Source of the DNA: Roseitranquillus sp963749675
GTDB taxonomy: Bacteria; Pseudomonadota; Alphaproteobacteria; Rhodobacterales; Rhodobacteraceae
Length of the DNA stretch: 64,000 nt
Reading direction: 5' to 3'
NCBI GenBank assembly: GCA_963749675.1
Contig: CAVVNT010000010.1
Location: 62,001-126,000 of the forward strand
Under the pieces are notes generated by a model. It saw only the letters and a list, made by a program, of their open reading frames with translations, was not told the origin of the DNA and ran no database searches. Each line of letters begins with the position of its first letter. The stretch's first letter is position 1. Below are positions 18,033-27,040 of the stretch, piece after piece. A program made the position numbers and the translations under genes.

Positions 18033-19040
18033 ATGTCCGATGCTTGGAGGATCCTGGCGGCATTGACGCTCGCGCGGTTGTGCATGGGCTTTCAGTTCCA
18101 GGCGATCCCGGCGCTGGCGGGTCCGCTTTCGTCGGCGCAAGGCCTCAGCTTCACCGCGCTTGGGACGCTGACCGGCGCCTACCTGCTGCCGGGCGTGGCG
18201 GCCGCCCTTGGCGGTGGATGGCTGGGCCAGCGGGTGGGCGACATTCGCATCGCGCTGCTGGGCCTCGCGCTGATGTCCGTGGGCGGCGTCGGCGGCTGGC
18301 TGGCGGAGAGCTATCCGGCGGCGATCGGATGGCGGCTGTTCGCCGGAACGGGGGCAGTCGGACTGAACGTGATGCTGACGAAGATGGCGGCGGACTGGTT
18401 CCAGGACCGCCCGGACCTTCCGACGGCGATGGGAGTGCTGGTGTCGAGCTGGCCCGCCGGGATCGCGGTTGCGATGTTGCTGCTGCCGGTGCTGGCGGCG
18501 GCGTTCGGCCTCGGCGTCGCCCTTCTGGTGCCGGCGGTCCTGTGCATGGGGTCGCTGGCGATGCTCGCGGGTGTCTGGCGCGCTCCCCCGCGGCGCGCGG
18601 CGGCGGTGAGGACTCGAGCGCGGTTCTCGGCGCGCGAGTTCGGGCTCGTCGCGATCGCGGGAACGATCTGGGGGCTCTACAACGTCGCGCTGATCGCTGC
18701 GATCGCGTGGACGCCGGGCCTGCTTCGGGCCGCCGGCGTGGAGGAGTTGTCGGCGTCCGCCGCGGCGAGCCTCATCGGGTGGGCTGCGATCGTGTCGGTG
18801 GCCGCGGGAGGCTGGCTGGCGTCGCGCTCCGCCCGGCGCGATCTGCCGGCGGTCGCGTGCTTCGTCGTCTCGGCGGCGATCCTGACGGCGCTTCCCGCGC
18901 TGGGGTCGGGCGCGGGCGGCGCATGGGTCATGCTGGCCCTCGGTCTGGCGCTGGGTCCGGCGGCGGCCCTGATCATGACGCTTCCGGCCGAAGGCGCCCG
19001 GCCGGAGCTGAGATCGCTGGCCATGGGCATCTATCTGGCG
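18033..19040 (+). pseudogene. MFS transporter, 5' part, interrupted by an IS
   Basis: 336 codons are intact from ATG 18033 (a GTG sits directly before it). They encode about ten helices of an MFS permease (FQAIPALAGPLSSAQGLSFT, GGGWLGQRVGDIRIALLGLA). The frame is cut after RSLAMGIYLA by the IS. It resumes at 20335 as IYYGLMGVAPALLG, so the ancestral junction reads GIYLAIYYGLMG. Loss of the last two helices almost certainly inactivates the transporter. Its substrate is unknown. Confidence 0.85.
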
Positions 19041-20328
19041 GGCACCTCGATTTTCTACCGTTCTCGTGCCCCCTCGGCGGCGCGCGTGGTCTGAAGCAGG
19101 AGGACGAGCGTCGGCTGTCGCTTTGCTGCGTCCGGATGGGCGTGGCGCTGCGGCCTTCACGCTCGGATTTTTCTGCCTCGCGGCCTGATCTTTTTTGTTC
19201 GCGTGATGCTCACGCCGGGCACGGGTTGAGACGGCGCAGCTGGCCGAGGCGGCGCATGTTGTAGGCGAGGTTCTTCATCCCGATCTTGGCCGTTGCTCGA
19301 ACCAAGCCGATGGTCCGGACCAAGGTCCCGCCCATATCGTTGGCCTGCGCGCCGAAGACGTGCTCGACGCGGACCCGGATGCCGGATTTGGTCCGGTTGC
19401 TGCCCTTGGCCTGTTCGGTCAGCGGCTTGCCCCGCTTGCCCTTGCGGTGGATGTGGCTTTTCAGCCTCCGGGCGCGCAGCTTTGCCTCCATCTCCTCGGA
19501 CCGATAGGCCGCATCCGCCCACACGCCGGAGCCGGTGTTACCCTGCATCAGCAGATGATCCACCGCCTGGCTGTCATGCCGCGCGGCATCGCTGACGTGA
19601 TAGCGCCGCACCAGCTTGTGCCTACGATCCACGTTGACGTGATTCTTGTAGCCGTAATGGTTCTTGCCGTGCTTTTTCGTCCAGCGCGCGTCCAGGTCCT
19701 TTTGCGCGCGCTTCGCGGGCTTGTCCGCCCAGTCCTCGGGCACCTCGCCGTTCTTGATTGCCGCGTTCTCGTCCCGCGTGTTGTGGTTGCGCGGCACCGG
19801 CACGATGGACGCATCCAGGATTTGACCGCCGCGCGCGATGTAGCCCTGCCGCGCCAGATAGCCGTCGAACTGGCTGAACAGCTCCTCCACCTTGCCCGCC
19901 TGCGCCAGTGCCTCGCGATAGAGCCATACCGTCTTGGCGTCCGGCACCCGGTCTTCGAGGCCGAGGCCGAGGAATTGCATGAACGACAGCCGGTCGCGGA
20001 CCTGATACTCGATCTGGTCGTCGGACAGGTTGTAGAGCGCGCTCAGCACCAGCGTCTTGAACATCAGCACCGCGTCCATCGGCTTGCGCCCCGCCCGGGA
20101 CTTGCGCGCCGCAGCTGGCTTGCGCCAGACCCGCTCAAGGGTCGGGCGAAACTCCTCCCACGGCACAACGGCGTCGATCTCGACCAGCGGGTCCTTCTTC
20201 GCGTCCAGGCTCGCGTAACGGTCTGTAAGATCGAAGAACCCCATCTGCGCCATCGTCACACCCTCAGTGTCGCATCATCCCGACAGACATACCGCAGCGC
20301 CACGGTCGGGACCATTTTTCGAGGCGCC
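19041..20328 (-). mobile_element. IS5-family insertion sequence, 1288 bp
   Basis: The ends are GGCACCTCGA at 19041 and its near-inverse TCGAGGCGCC ending at 20328 (9 of 10 matched). The element is flanked by a direct repeat CTGGCG (19035-19040 and 20329-20334) that restores the MFS reading frame when one copy and the IS are removed. One transposase gene on the minus strand fills most of it. An inner inverted match CGTGGCGCTGCGG also occurs near both ends. The target duplication could be read as 4 to 6 bases because of shared edge bases. The insertion appears intact and recent. Confidence 0.85.
19210..20259 (-). CDS. IS5 family transposase
   Basis: 349 residues with an N-terminal IS5-type domain (PMDAVLMFKTLVLSALYNLS, about 60-79) and a DDE transposase domain. 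The first Asp is in GGQILDASIVPVPRN, the second in GVWADAAYRSEEME, and the Glu region is GIRVRVEHVFGAQ. The C-terminal KIGMKNLAYNMRRLGQL is typical of IS5-group enzymes. There is no frameshift or stop, so it is probably active and catalyses cut-and-paste movement of its own element. An ATG six codons downstream (MGFFDLTDRY) is an alternative start. Confidence 0.95.
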   Translation of the reverse strand: MTMAQMGFFDLTDRYASLDAKKDPLVEIDAVVPWEEFRPTLERVWRKPAAARKSRAGRKPMDAVLMFKTLVLSALYNLSDDQIEYQVRDRLSFMQFLGLGLEDRVPDAKTVWLYREALAQAGKVEELFSQFDGYLARQGYIARGGQILDASIVPVPRNHNTRDENAAIKNGEVPEDWADKPAKRAQKDLDARWTKKHGKNHYGYKNHVNVDRRHKLVRRYHVSDAARHDSQAVDHLLMQGNTGSGVWADAAYRSEEMEAKLRARRLKSHIHRKGKRGKPLTEQAKGSNRTKSGIRVRVEHVFGAQANDMGGTLVRTIGLVRATAKIGMKNLAYNMRRLGQLRRLNPCPA

Positions 20329-20512
20329 CTGGCGATCTATTACGGCCTGATGGGTGTGGCCCCGGCGCTACTGGGCGTGCTGCGCGACGTGACTGGGATC
20401 GCGGCGGCGCCGCTGCTGGCCGCGGCCGCCTTGCTGGTGGGGTGTCTGATCCTGCTGACGCGTGTTCCGTGCCGTCCAGCGTCAGGCGGTGGACGCCAAG
20501 CGACCGGCCTGA
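20329..20512 (+). pseudogene. MFS transporter, 3' part, downstream of the IS
   Basis: From the duplicated CTGGCG the frame reads LAIYYGLMGVAPALLGVLRD and LLAAAALLVGCLILLT, the last two helices of the interrupted MFS protein. After LILLT the frame has no early stop. The adjacent frame gives VFRAVQRQAVDAKRPA and TGA at 20510-20512, a typical MFS tail. An extra C at about 20461 would explain this, so a second lesion may have accumulated. It converges on the TPP enzyme gene. Confidence 0.7.
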
Positions 20513-20530
20513 CGGCAGGCGCGCGGGGGC

Positions 20531-22171
20531 TCAGTCGAGATCCTGCCCGGTGGAGAGCTGGCGCGGGTCGAGGCGGAGGTGGAGGAGCGACAGGCGCCCT
20601 GCGGCGAGCGCGCGGTCGAGGGCGGCGGCCACCTCCTCGTCCCGCTCCACCGTCTCGGCGTGGGCGCCGTGCGCGCGGGCGAGCGCGGCGAAGTCGGGGT
20701 TGGCGAGGTCGGTGCCGGAGACGCGGCCGGGATAATGCCGCTCCTGATGCATGCGGATGGTGCCGTAGCGGCCGTTGTCGCAGACGAGCACGACGGGCGT
20801 GGCGCCGGCCTGCATCGCCGTCGCGAGCTCGTTGCCGGTCATCTGGAAGCAGCCGTCGCCGGCGAGGCAGACGACGGGGGTGCCGGGGCGCTCGACCGAG
20901 GCGGCGATGGCGGCGGGCAGGCCGTAGCCCATGGAGCCGGAGCTGGGCGCGAGCTGGGTGCCGTGGCGGTGCCAGCGGAAGTAGCGGTGCAGGAAGGCGG
21001 CGTAGTTGCCGGCGCCGTTGGTGACGATGGCGTCGGGCGGCAGGCGGTCGCGGAGGACGGCGACGACATGCTCCATCCTGAGCGCGCCGGGGGTGCGCCT
21101 GGGCTGCTGCCAGGCCTCGTAGGCGGCGCGGGCCTCCGCCATCGCGTCGCCGCGATGCCGCTCCGCAGGCAGCGCGGCCAGCGCCGCGACGAAATCCGGC
21201 GCGCGGGCCGCGATCGTGGTGGCCGGGCGGTGCGCGGCGCCGGAGAGGTCGGGGGACGGGTTGACGTGGATGATGTCGGACGGGGCGGCGGGGTCGAGCA
21301 GGGCGTAGCCGCCGGTCGTGACGTCGGCGAGTCGGGTGCCGAGCGCGAGCACGAGATCGGACTCGGCGAGGCGGGTGGCGAGCGCCGGGTTGGCGCCGAC
21401 GCCGAGGTCGCCGGCGTAGCAGGACGCATCGTTGTCCAGCCGGTCCTGCCGCCGGAACGAGACGGCGACGGGGACGCGCCAGGCCTCGCCGATGCGGGCG
21501 ATCTGCGCCGCCGCGTCGGCGGACCAGTGCGGGCCGCCGACGACGATCAGCGGACGCTCGGCGGCGAGGACGCGCCGCTGCACGTCGCGCGCGACGGCAG
21601 GATCGACGGACTGGATCGGCGCCGCGGCGGGCGCGAGGTCGGGCACCGCGGCCGAGCCCGACAGCATGTCCTCCGGCAGGGACAGGACGACGGGGCCGGG
21701 GCGGCCGGACTGCGCGATCTGGAAGGCGCGGGCGACGTATTCGGGGATCCGCGCGGTGTCGTCGATCTCGGCCGCCCACTTGGCGAGGGGGGCGAACATG
21801 GCGCGGAAGTCGACCTCCTGAAACGCTTCGCGGTCGCGGTGGGCGCGCGGGATCTGGCCGACGAAGAGCACCATCGGTGTGGAGTCCTGCCGCGCGACAT
21901 GCACGCCCGAGGCGGCATTGGTCGCGCCGGGGCCGCGGGTGACGAAGGCCACGCCGGGTCGGCCGGTCAGCTTGCCCGTCGCCTCCGCCGCCATCGCCGC
22001 CGCGCCTTCGTGCCGGCAGGTGACGATCTGCGCGCCGGTGGTGGCGAGGCCGTCGAGGGCGGCGAGAAAGCTCTCGCCCGGCACCTGGAAGATGCGGGTG
22101 ACACCGTTCAGGCGCAGTGCCTCGGCCAGGATCAGGCCGCCGTGGCGGGGTGCGGTCGCAGTGCCGTGCAT
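20531..22171 (-). CDS. thiamine pyrophosphate-dependent enzyme (acetolactate synthase-like)
   Basis: 546 residues with three domains. The N-terminal TPP pyrimidine-binding part holds the catalytic Glu in IFQVPGESFLAALDGL. The central part has PLIVVGGPHWSADAA. The C-terminal pyrophosphate part has the GDG motif GDGCFQMTGNELATAMQAGA followed by CDNGRYGTIRMH. It resembles the large-subunit family of acetolactate synthase, benzoylformate decarboxylase and sulfoacetaldehyde acetyltransferase; no small subunit gene is nearby, so ordinary branched-chain synthesis is unlikely. Substrate unknown. It stands alone between the MFS remnant and an acyltransferase gene. Confidence 0.85.
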   Translation of the reverse strand: MHGTATAPRHGGLILAEALRLNGVTRIFQVPGESFLAALDGLATTGAQIVTCRHEGAAAMAAEATGKLTGRPGVAFVTRGPGATNAASGVHVARQDSTPMVLFVGQIPRAHRDREAFQEVDFRAMFAPLAKWAAEIDDTARIPEYVARAFQIAQSGRPGPVVLSLPEDMLSGSAAVPDLAPAAAPIQSVDPAVARDVQRRVLAAERPLIVVGGPHWSADAAAQIARIGEAWRVPVAVSFRRQDRLDNDASCYAGDLGVGANPALATRLAESDLVLALGTRLADVTTGGYALLDPAAPSDIIHVNPSPDLSGAAHRPATTIAARAPDFVAALAALPAERHRGDAMAEARAAYEAWQQPRRTPGALRMEHVVAVLRDRLPPDAIVTNGAGNYAAFLHRYFRWHRHGTQLAPSSGSMGYGLPAAIAASVERPGTPVVCLAGDGCFQMTGNELATAMQAGATPVVLVCDNGRYGTIRMHQERHYPGRVSGTDLANPDFAALARAHGAHAETVERDEEVAAALDRALAAGRLSLLHLRLDPRQLSTGQDLD

Positions 22172-22411
22172 CGGGCGCCTCCCTCTGGTCTGCGATCCTG
22201 CATGGCACGGAAGCGGCGGATGCCGAAAGGGGGCGATCGCGTCGGGCAGCGACCGCCGCCGCGCTCGAGCGGCCGGCGGGTGGCCGCACCGCGCGATGCC
22301 TGCGCCGCCGCGCGCCGACGGCCCCGAGGCAGCCTCGTCGTCTCCGTCTGCCGTCGCGGCAAGACGACGGCACCGAACGCATGGCGGATTTCGCGCCGGG
22401 GGCGGAGCGCG

Positions 22412-23572
22412 CTACGCCGACCCGCTACCTAGCGGCGAACGGCGGCGCACCGGGCCGCCAACGAGCCAGGCGAGGCGCGGGCGGCGCCCGACGGCGAGAT
22501 AGGCTGCCGCCGAGAGGAGGTAGGTGGCTGCGGCGAGCAGCAGCAACTCCAGCCCCCAGGGCCACGGCACCAGCGCGAGAAGGGCGAGGCCCACGATCGT
22601 GATCGGAAAGTGGAAGACGTAGATCGGGAAGACCGCCGGCGACAGCGCGCGGAGCAAGGGGCCGTCCTTGTTCAGGTAGCGCGCCGCGAGGCCCAGCGCG
22701 GCGAGGAGCCAGGCCCAGGCTCCGGCCCCCTCGACCGCCGCGAAGGCGACACCGCGGACGCCGTAGGCGGGGGCGAGGCCGGCGGCGGCCCAGCCGCCCG
22801 CGGCGAGCGACTCTGCCAGTGCGTCCGAGGTGGCGCGCGCGGTCTCGATCATCGTGACCTCCGCCGAGAACAGCGCCAATCCGAGGGCGGCGAGCCACCA
22901 GGCGCGGCGTGCGAGCCAGGGCAGGACGGTCGCGTGGCGGGCGCCGATCAGAAAGCCGCCGGCGAAGAACCCGGCGTACCAGTAGAGCTGGTACCCGTCA
23001 CCGGCGATGGCCTCTCCCCACGGCTTGGCGGCGACGGCGACCGCGGTCGTCAGCGCCGCGATGCCGGCGACGAGGGCGGCGGAGCGGCCCGGCAGCCGCG
23101 TGCGGAACGGATAGAGCGGCCAGAGCAGCAGGGTGTAGAGCGCGAGGTTCGCGAGAAACCACAGATGCATCACGTTTGCCGGCGCGACCGGAATCCACCA
23201 GGCGTCCGGAAGCGAAAGGAACGCGCGCGAGCTGCCCGTCATCCGCTCGATGGCGTAGCCCGCGATCGGGTTGAGCAGCATGCTGCCGGCGAGAAGCGGC
23301 AGCAGCAGCCGCGCCATCCGGCGGCCGACGAAGCGCGGGCCGGCATCGCGTGCACTGGCGAACCATGTGGCGATACCCGCGATGGCGAAGAGCGTGGGCA
23401 ACCGCCAGCTATGGCTCCAGTAGATCGCGAGCGACAGCAGCGGGCCGCCGAGACGGTCGTTGGCGAAGCCGTAGATGGAAGCGCCGAAGGGCGCGAAGCC
23501 GACGGCGGTGTGGTGCAGCACGAGAAGCCCGAAGAGCAGGACGCGCAGCCAGTCGAGATCGTGGCGGCGCAT
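22412..23572 (-). CDS. acyltransferase 3 family membrane protein
   Basis: 386 residues from the ATG at 23572, which has GGGAGGG 7 bases upstream; an in-frame start 18 bases earlier is less likely. About ten hydrophobic helices are seen. The family start RHDLDWLRVLLFGLLVLHHT contains the conserved Asp, Arg and His of the acyltransferase-3 (OafB/OpgC-like) fold, followed by SWRLPTLFAIAGIATWF. Such proteins O-acylate polysaccharides, glucans or lipids at the inner membrane. No polysaccharide gene lies nearby, so the acceptor is unknown. The 240 bases between it and the TPP gene hold nothing I recognise. Confidence 0.85.
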   Translation of the reverse strand: MRRHDLDWLRVLLFGLLVLHHTAVGFAPFGASIYGFANDRLGGPLLSLAIYWSHSWRLPTLFAIAGIATWFASARDAGPRFVGRRMARLLLPLLAGSMLLNPIAGYAIERMTGSSRAFLSLPDAWWIPVAPANVMHLWFLANLALYTLLLWPLYPFRTRLPGRSAALVAGIAALTTAVAVAAKPWGEAIAGDGYQLYWYAGFFAGGFLIGARHATVLPWLARRAWWLAALGLALFSAEVTMIETARATSDALAESLAAGGWAAAGLAPAYGVRGVAFAAVEGAGAWAWLLAALGLAARYLNKDGPLLRALSPAVFPIYVFHFPITIVGLALLALVPWPWGLELLLLAAATYLLSAAAYLAVGRRPRLAWLVGGPVRRRSPLGSGSA

Positions 23573-23633
23573 GACCGTCCCTCCCCTCACTCGCGGCGAA
23601 GGCTAGCAGAAGCGGGCCCGTTCGCCTACGGCG

Positions 23634-24104
23634 CTACCAGTGGCGCGTGCCGGGGGCGCCCTTGATGCGGCCGGCGAGGTTCGGTGTCACCCAGCCGCCG
23701 TAAAATTCGCCGGGCTGCGGCGTGGCGCGCGTGTCGCCCACCCAGACCTCGTCCATCAGGCCGGCATAGAACGCGTAGAACCCCGCCAGAGGCGCGAAGC
23801 CGGGCGTCGGATCGTCGTAGCGCCAGGCCGCGCGGGGCACGCGGCGACCGCCGCCCTCCACGTCGACATAGCTGGCGCGGCCCTTCCACTCGCAGTAGCT
23901 GCCGCCGCCGGCGGGGTGCAGGCGCGCGCGAATGTCGGCGGGCGGCAGGTAGTAGGTCGGCGCGTGATGCGTCTCGAGCACGCGGAACGCGCCGGTCGTG
24001 TCGGCCACCGTCTCGCCGCCGAGAACGATGCGGATACGCTGGGGGACCGGCTCCAGCCGCGGCGGGCGGGGATAGTCCTGCACATTCTCGGGGGGAAGGG
24101 TCAT
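23634..24104 (-). CDS. DUF427 domain-containing protein
   Basis: 156 residues from ATG 24104 (MTLPPENVQDYPRPPRLEPV), which is how family members usually begin. Upstream in-frame ATGs (24113 and further) exist and no Shine-Dalgarno sequence decides. DUF427 features include ETHHAPTYYLPPADIRA, CEWKGRASYVDV and PGFAPLAGFYAFYAGLMDEV. The fold is a small beta-barrel of unknown function. It follows the uronate-dehydrogenase-like gene on the same strand by about 90 bases and may be cotranscribed. Confidence 0.85.
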   Translation of the reverse strand: MTLPPENVQDYPRPPRLEPVPQRIRIVLGGETVADTTGAFRVLETHHAPTYYLPPADIRARLHPAGGGSYCEWKGRASYVDVEGGGRRVPRAAWRYDDPTPGFAPLAGFYAFYAGLMDEVWVGDTRATPQPGEFYGGWVTPNLAGRIKGAPGTRHW

Positions 24105-24193
24105 CGGCACCATCGGCTGCTTGCCAGTACAGAGTACGGCGGGCGGAGTGGCGCGGATCATCCGAGCCTCGGTGTCGTCCGGGACGGATGCGC

Positions 24194-25000
24194 CTAGCGG
24201 GTCGACCAGAGGGTGCGGTCGAGATCGCCGTCCCACTCCTCGGCCGCGAAGGGGCCGCCCTGGAAGTGGCGGCTCACCTCGTCGCCCTCCCTCCGGTCGA
24301 GGACGCCGAGATGCGCGTCGGCATCGTGCGCCGGGCGATAGCCGAGCGCGTAGGCGGTGGAATTGTTCCAGGGGCAACGCGGGTTGGCGGAGGCGCCGAA
24401 GACGATCTGGTTGTGGATGTCGGGATGCTCGAGCCCGATGGTGCAGAGCTGGAAGAAGTCCTCCGGGTGCAGCCAGATCGACTGCCGGAACTCGGTGTCG
24501 GGCGCCAGCGCGCAGTAGCCGATGCGGATCGACAGCGTGCGGATTCCGAACTTGTCGGCATAGAGCGAGGCCAGCCCCTCTCCGAACACCTTGGAGACGC
24601 CGTAGCGGGTATCGGGCCGGGTCGGATCGTCGGTGCCGATGCGGTTGCGGCGCGGATGAAAGCCGATCGCGTGGACGGAGGAGGCGAAGACGACGCGCTC
24701 CACGCCGGTGTGCCGCACCGCCTCGTAGAGGTTGCAGAGACCGCTGATGTTGGCGGCGTCCACCACGTCCCAATCGCCCTCGGTCGACTTGCCGCCGAGA
24801 TGGATGACGCCGTCGATGCCGTCGAGGGCGCGGCAGAGTGCGTCGGCGTCGCCGAGGTCGGCCTGCCGGTAGCTCTCGCCCTGCTCGAGCGGCATGTCCG
24901 GCTTCCGACCCGAGAGCACGACCTCGCCATAGCGGTCGCGCAGCATCGGGCGGATCAATTCTGCGACGCCGCCGGTGGCGCCGGTCATCAGGATGCGCAT
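24194..25000 (-). CDS. NAD(P)-dependent oxidoreductase, uronate dehydrogenase-like
   Basis: 268 residues of the extended SDR class. The N-terminal MRILMTGATGGVAELIRP is the nucleotide-binding motif. GVIHLGGKSTEGDWDVVDAA, FASSVHAIGFHPRRNRI and the catalytic YGVSK (in DTRYGVSKVFGEGLA) closely follow bacterial uronate dehydrogenases, which oxidise galacturonate or glucuronate to the aldarolactone. No other uronate pathway gene is in the window, so the substrate is inference. The ATG at 25000 is chosen because the upstream open frame overlaps arfB antisense. Confidence 0.82.
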   Translation of the reverse strand: MRILMTGATGGVAELIRPMLRDRYGEVVLSGRKPDMPLEQGESYRQADLGDADALCRALDGIDGVIHLGGKSTEGDWDVVDAANISGLCNLYEAVRHTGVERVVFASSVHAIGFHPRRNRIGTDDPTRPDTRYGVSKVFGEGLASLYADKFGIRTLSIRIGYCALAPDTEFRQSIWLHPEDFFQLCTIGLEHPDIHNQIVFGASANPRCPWNNSTAYALGYRPAHDADAHLGVLDRREGDEVSRHFQGGPFAAEEWDGDLDRTLWSTR

Positions 25001-25097
25001 GTGGACCCCGCTTGCCTCGTCCTTCCGGGTGGCAACGCACGAGGCGCGGCTTTGGTGGCAATTGCGGCGGGGCGCCGATGGCTCTAGCTCCGCTGCC

Positions 25098-25511
25098 ATG
25101 CAAGTGACGCCGGACATCGCAATCGAGGAATGGGAGATCGTCGAGCAGTTCGTCCGCGCCGGGGGCCCCGGCGGGCAGAACGTCAACAAGGTCTCGACGG
25201 CGGTCGAGCTGAGGTTCGAGGCCGAACGCTCCCCCAACCTGCCCGAACAGGTCAAGCGGCGACTGCGGCGCCTTGCCGGCCGCCGCTGGACGCAGGACGG
25301 CGCGCTGATCCTTAGGGTCAGCGAGACCCGCAGCCAGGCGCGCAACCGGGAGATCGCGCGCGAGCGGCTGCTCGAGTTGCTGAGGCACGCCACCGAGAAG
25401 CCCAAGCGGCGTGTCCCGACGCGGCCGACGCTGGCCTCCAAGCGCCGTCGGCTGGAAGCGAAGAAGAAGAGAGGTGCCGTCAAGGCGCTGCGCGGCAACG
25501 TCGACGACTGA
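25098..25511 (+). CDS. arfB: alternative ribosome-rescue peptidyl-tRNA hydrolase ArfB
   Basis: 137 residues. The catalytic GGQ motif is in VRAGGPGGQNVNKVSTAVEL (Gly-Gly-Gln near residue 26) and the C-terminal tail is strongly basic (KPKRRVPTRPTLASKRRRLE), which in ArfB/YaeJ inserts into the empty mRNA channel. It releases peptides from ribosomes stalled on non-stop messages, a backup to trans-translation. The length matches the family. The ATG at 25098 is the first in frame with the domain. It is divergent from the uronate-dehydrogenase-like gene by 97 bases. Confidence 0.93.
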   Translation: MQVTPDIAIEEWEIVEQFVRAGGPGGQNVNKVSTAVELRFEAERSPNLPEQVKRRLRRLAGRRWTQDGALILRVSETRSQARNREIARERLLELLRHATEKPKRRVPTRPTLASKRRRLEAKKKRGAVKALRGNVDD

Positions 25512-25579
25512 CCCGAGGTCGACATTCCGGGACAAACGCCTAAGGTCGGGGTATCAGCCACGACCGAAAGGTGATCGAG

Positions 25580-25717
25580 ATGCAAGCCATCCGAGAAACG
25601 TGTGCCGCTCTGTGGGACCAGCTCAACCCCAGCGAGCCAAGTCCACACTTCCTCATCAAGTTCTTCGCGACGGCCATCGTGCTGTTCCTCATCGCCTACA
25701 TGATCGGACAGGCCTGA
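25580..25717 (+). CDS. 45-residue single-pass membrane protein
   Basis: A short frame, ATG 25580 to TGA 25715-25717, is preceded by GAAAGGTGA about 6 bases before the start. It encodes MQAIRETCAALWDQLNPSEP, a soluble half, then SPHFLIKFFATAIVLFLIAY MIGQA, one membrane helix ending four residues before the stop. It lies between arfB and the antiporter gene on the same strand, 25 bases before the antiporter start. It may be a small regulatory subunit of the antiporter or an independent small protein; I recognise no family. Confidence 0.6.
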   Translation: MQAIRETCAALWDQLNPSEPSPHFLIKFFATAIVLFLIAYMIGQA

Positions 25718-25742
25718 CCCGGCACCGGCACGAGGCGGGAAC

Positions 25743-26990
25743 GTGAGCGCACTTCAGGTCGCATCGTTCCTCATCGTGCTTGCAGGAGCGTTCGGGGCGA
25801 TCAACTACCTGTTCCTCAAGCTTCCCTCCTCGATCGGGATCCTTGTGGTGGCGCTCCTCGCGTCGCTGACGGCGCTGGCGGCCGACGCCCTCTGGCCCGC
25901 GCTGAGGATCGCCGAGACGCTGCGGGCCATCGTCCTCGACATCGACTTCTCGGATGCGCTGCTCGAGGGGATGCTCGGACTTCTGCTGTTCGCCGGGGCG
26001 CTGCACGTCAAGCTCTCCGAGCTGCGGGCGCAATGGTCGGTCGTGCTGCTGATGGCGACGATCGGCGTGGCGTTGTCGACCATCATCGTGGGGGTCGGGT
26101 TCTCCTGGATCGCCGGCGCGCCGCTTCTCGTGGCCTTGGTGTTCGGAGCGCTGATATCGCCCACCGATCCGGTCGCGGTACTGGGGGTGCTGCGCGGCGC
26201 GAACCTGCCGGAGTCGCTCCAGACGCAGATCGCCGGGGAGAGCCTGTTCAACGACGGGGTCGGCTACGTGCTGTTCCTGGTCCTCGTCGGGGTGGCGTTC
26301 CCGTCGAACGGACACGGCGAAGAGAGCCTGGGCGGGGCCGTGCTGCTTTTCCTGCGGGAGGCGCTTGGCGGCGCGCTGCTCGGGGTCGCGCTGGGATGGC
26401 TGGTGTTCCGCGTGATGCGCAGGATCGACGACTACGCGCTGGAGGTCCTGCTGACGCTGGGTCTGGCCTTCGGCGGCTATGAGCTCGCGATCGCGCTGCA
26501 TGTCTCGGCGCCGATCATGGCGGTCTGTGCCGGCCTGCTGATCGGGGATGTCGGCACCCGCCGGGGCATGAGCGAGGAGACGCGGCGCTATGTCGACGCC
26601 TTCTGGATGCTGGTCGACGAGGTGCTGAACGCGGTCCTGTTCCTGATGATCGGCATCGAGGTCTTCGCCGTGGCCTTCGGCGCGGACGTCCTGCTGGCGG
26701 GGGTTCTGTCAATCCCGCTGGCGCTGCTTGGCCGGTTCGCGGCGGTGGTCGTGCCGATCTCGACGCTGAAGCTCTTTCGCGACTTCGCGCCGGGCGTGAC
26801 GCGGATCATGACGTGGGGCGGCCTGAAGGGCGGCATCTCGGTCGCGCTGGCGCTGTCGCTGCCCGACGGCGACTGGACGTCGCTGATCCTGACGGCGACT
26901 TACCTGGTCGTGGTGTTCTCGATCATCGTCCAGGGCCTGACGATCGGCCGGGTGGCCGAGCGTGCGGGGCGTCAGCCCGGGCTGCTGTAG
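25743..26990 (+). CDS. cation:proton antiporter (NhaP/CPA1 family)
   Basis: 415 residues from a GTG start at 25743. About twelve helices are visible and the ion-binding segments of CPA1 exchangers are clear: LVFGALISPTDPVAVLGVLR (about 131-150) and AGESLFNDGVGYVLFLVLVG (about 160-179), with WGGLKGGISVALALSLP near the C-terminus. It exchanges Na+ (or K+) for H+ across the inner membrane and supports pH and salt tolerance. The absence of a long C-terminal regulatory tail fits the bacterial NhaP type. The 45-residue membrane protein gene just upstream is likely in the same transcript. Confidence 0.92.
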   Translation: MSALQVASFLIVLAGAFGAINYLFLKLPSSIGILVVALLASLTALAADALWPALRIAETLRAIVLDIDFSDALLEGMLGLLLFAGALHVKLSELRAQWSVVLLMATIGVALSTIIVGVGFSWIAGAPLLVALVFGALISPTDPVAVLGVLRGANLPESLQTQIAGESLFNDGVGYVLFLVLVGVAFPSNGHGEESLGGAVLLFLREALGGALLGVALGWLVFRVMRRIDDYALEVLLTLGLAFGGYELAIALHVSAPIMAVCAGLLIGDVGTRRGMSEETRRYVDAFWMLVDEVLNAVLFLMIGIEVFAVAFGADVLLAGVLSIPLALLGRFAAVVVPISTLKLFRDFAPGVTRIMTWGGLKGGISVALALSLPDGDWTSLILTATYLVVVFSIIVQGLTIGRVAERAGRQPGLL

Positions 26991-27040
26991 CGCGTCGGGC
27001 CTGAGGGAAAGGCAACGCTTCGGTCCTATGCCTTGGAACG

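Noticed and set aside
20579..22432. A 617-codon plus-strand frame opposite the TPP enzyme gene
   Set aside because: Glycine/arginine-rich shadow; the minus strand encodes a complete TPP enzyme.
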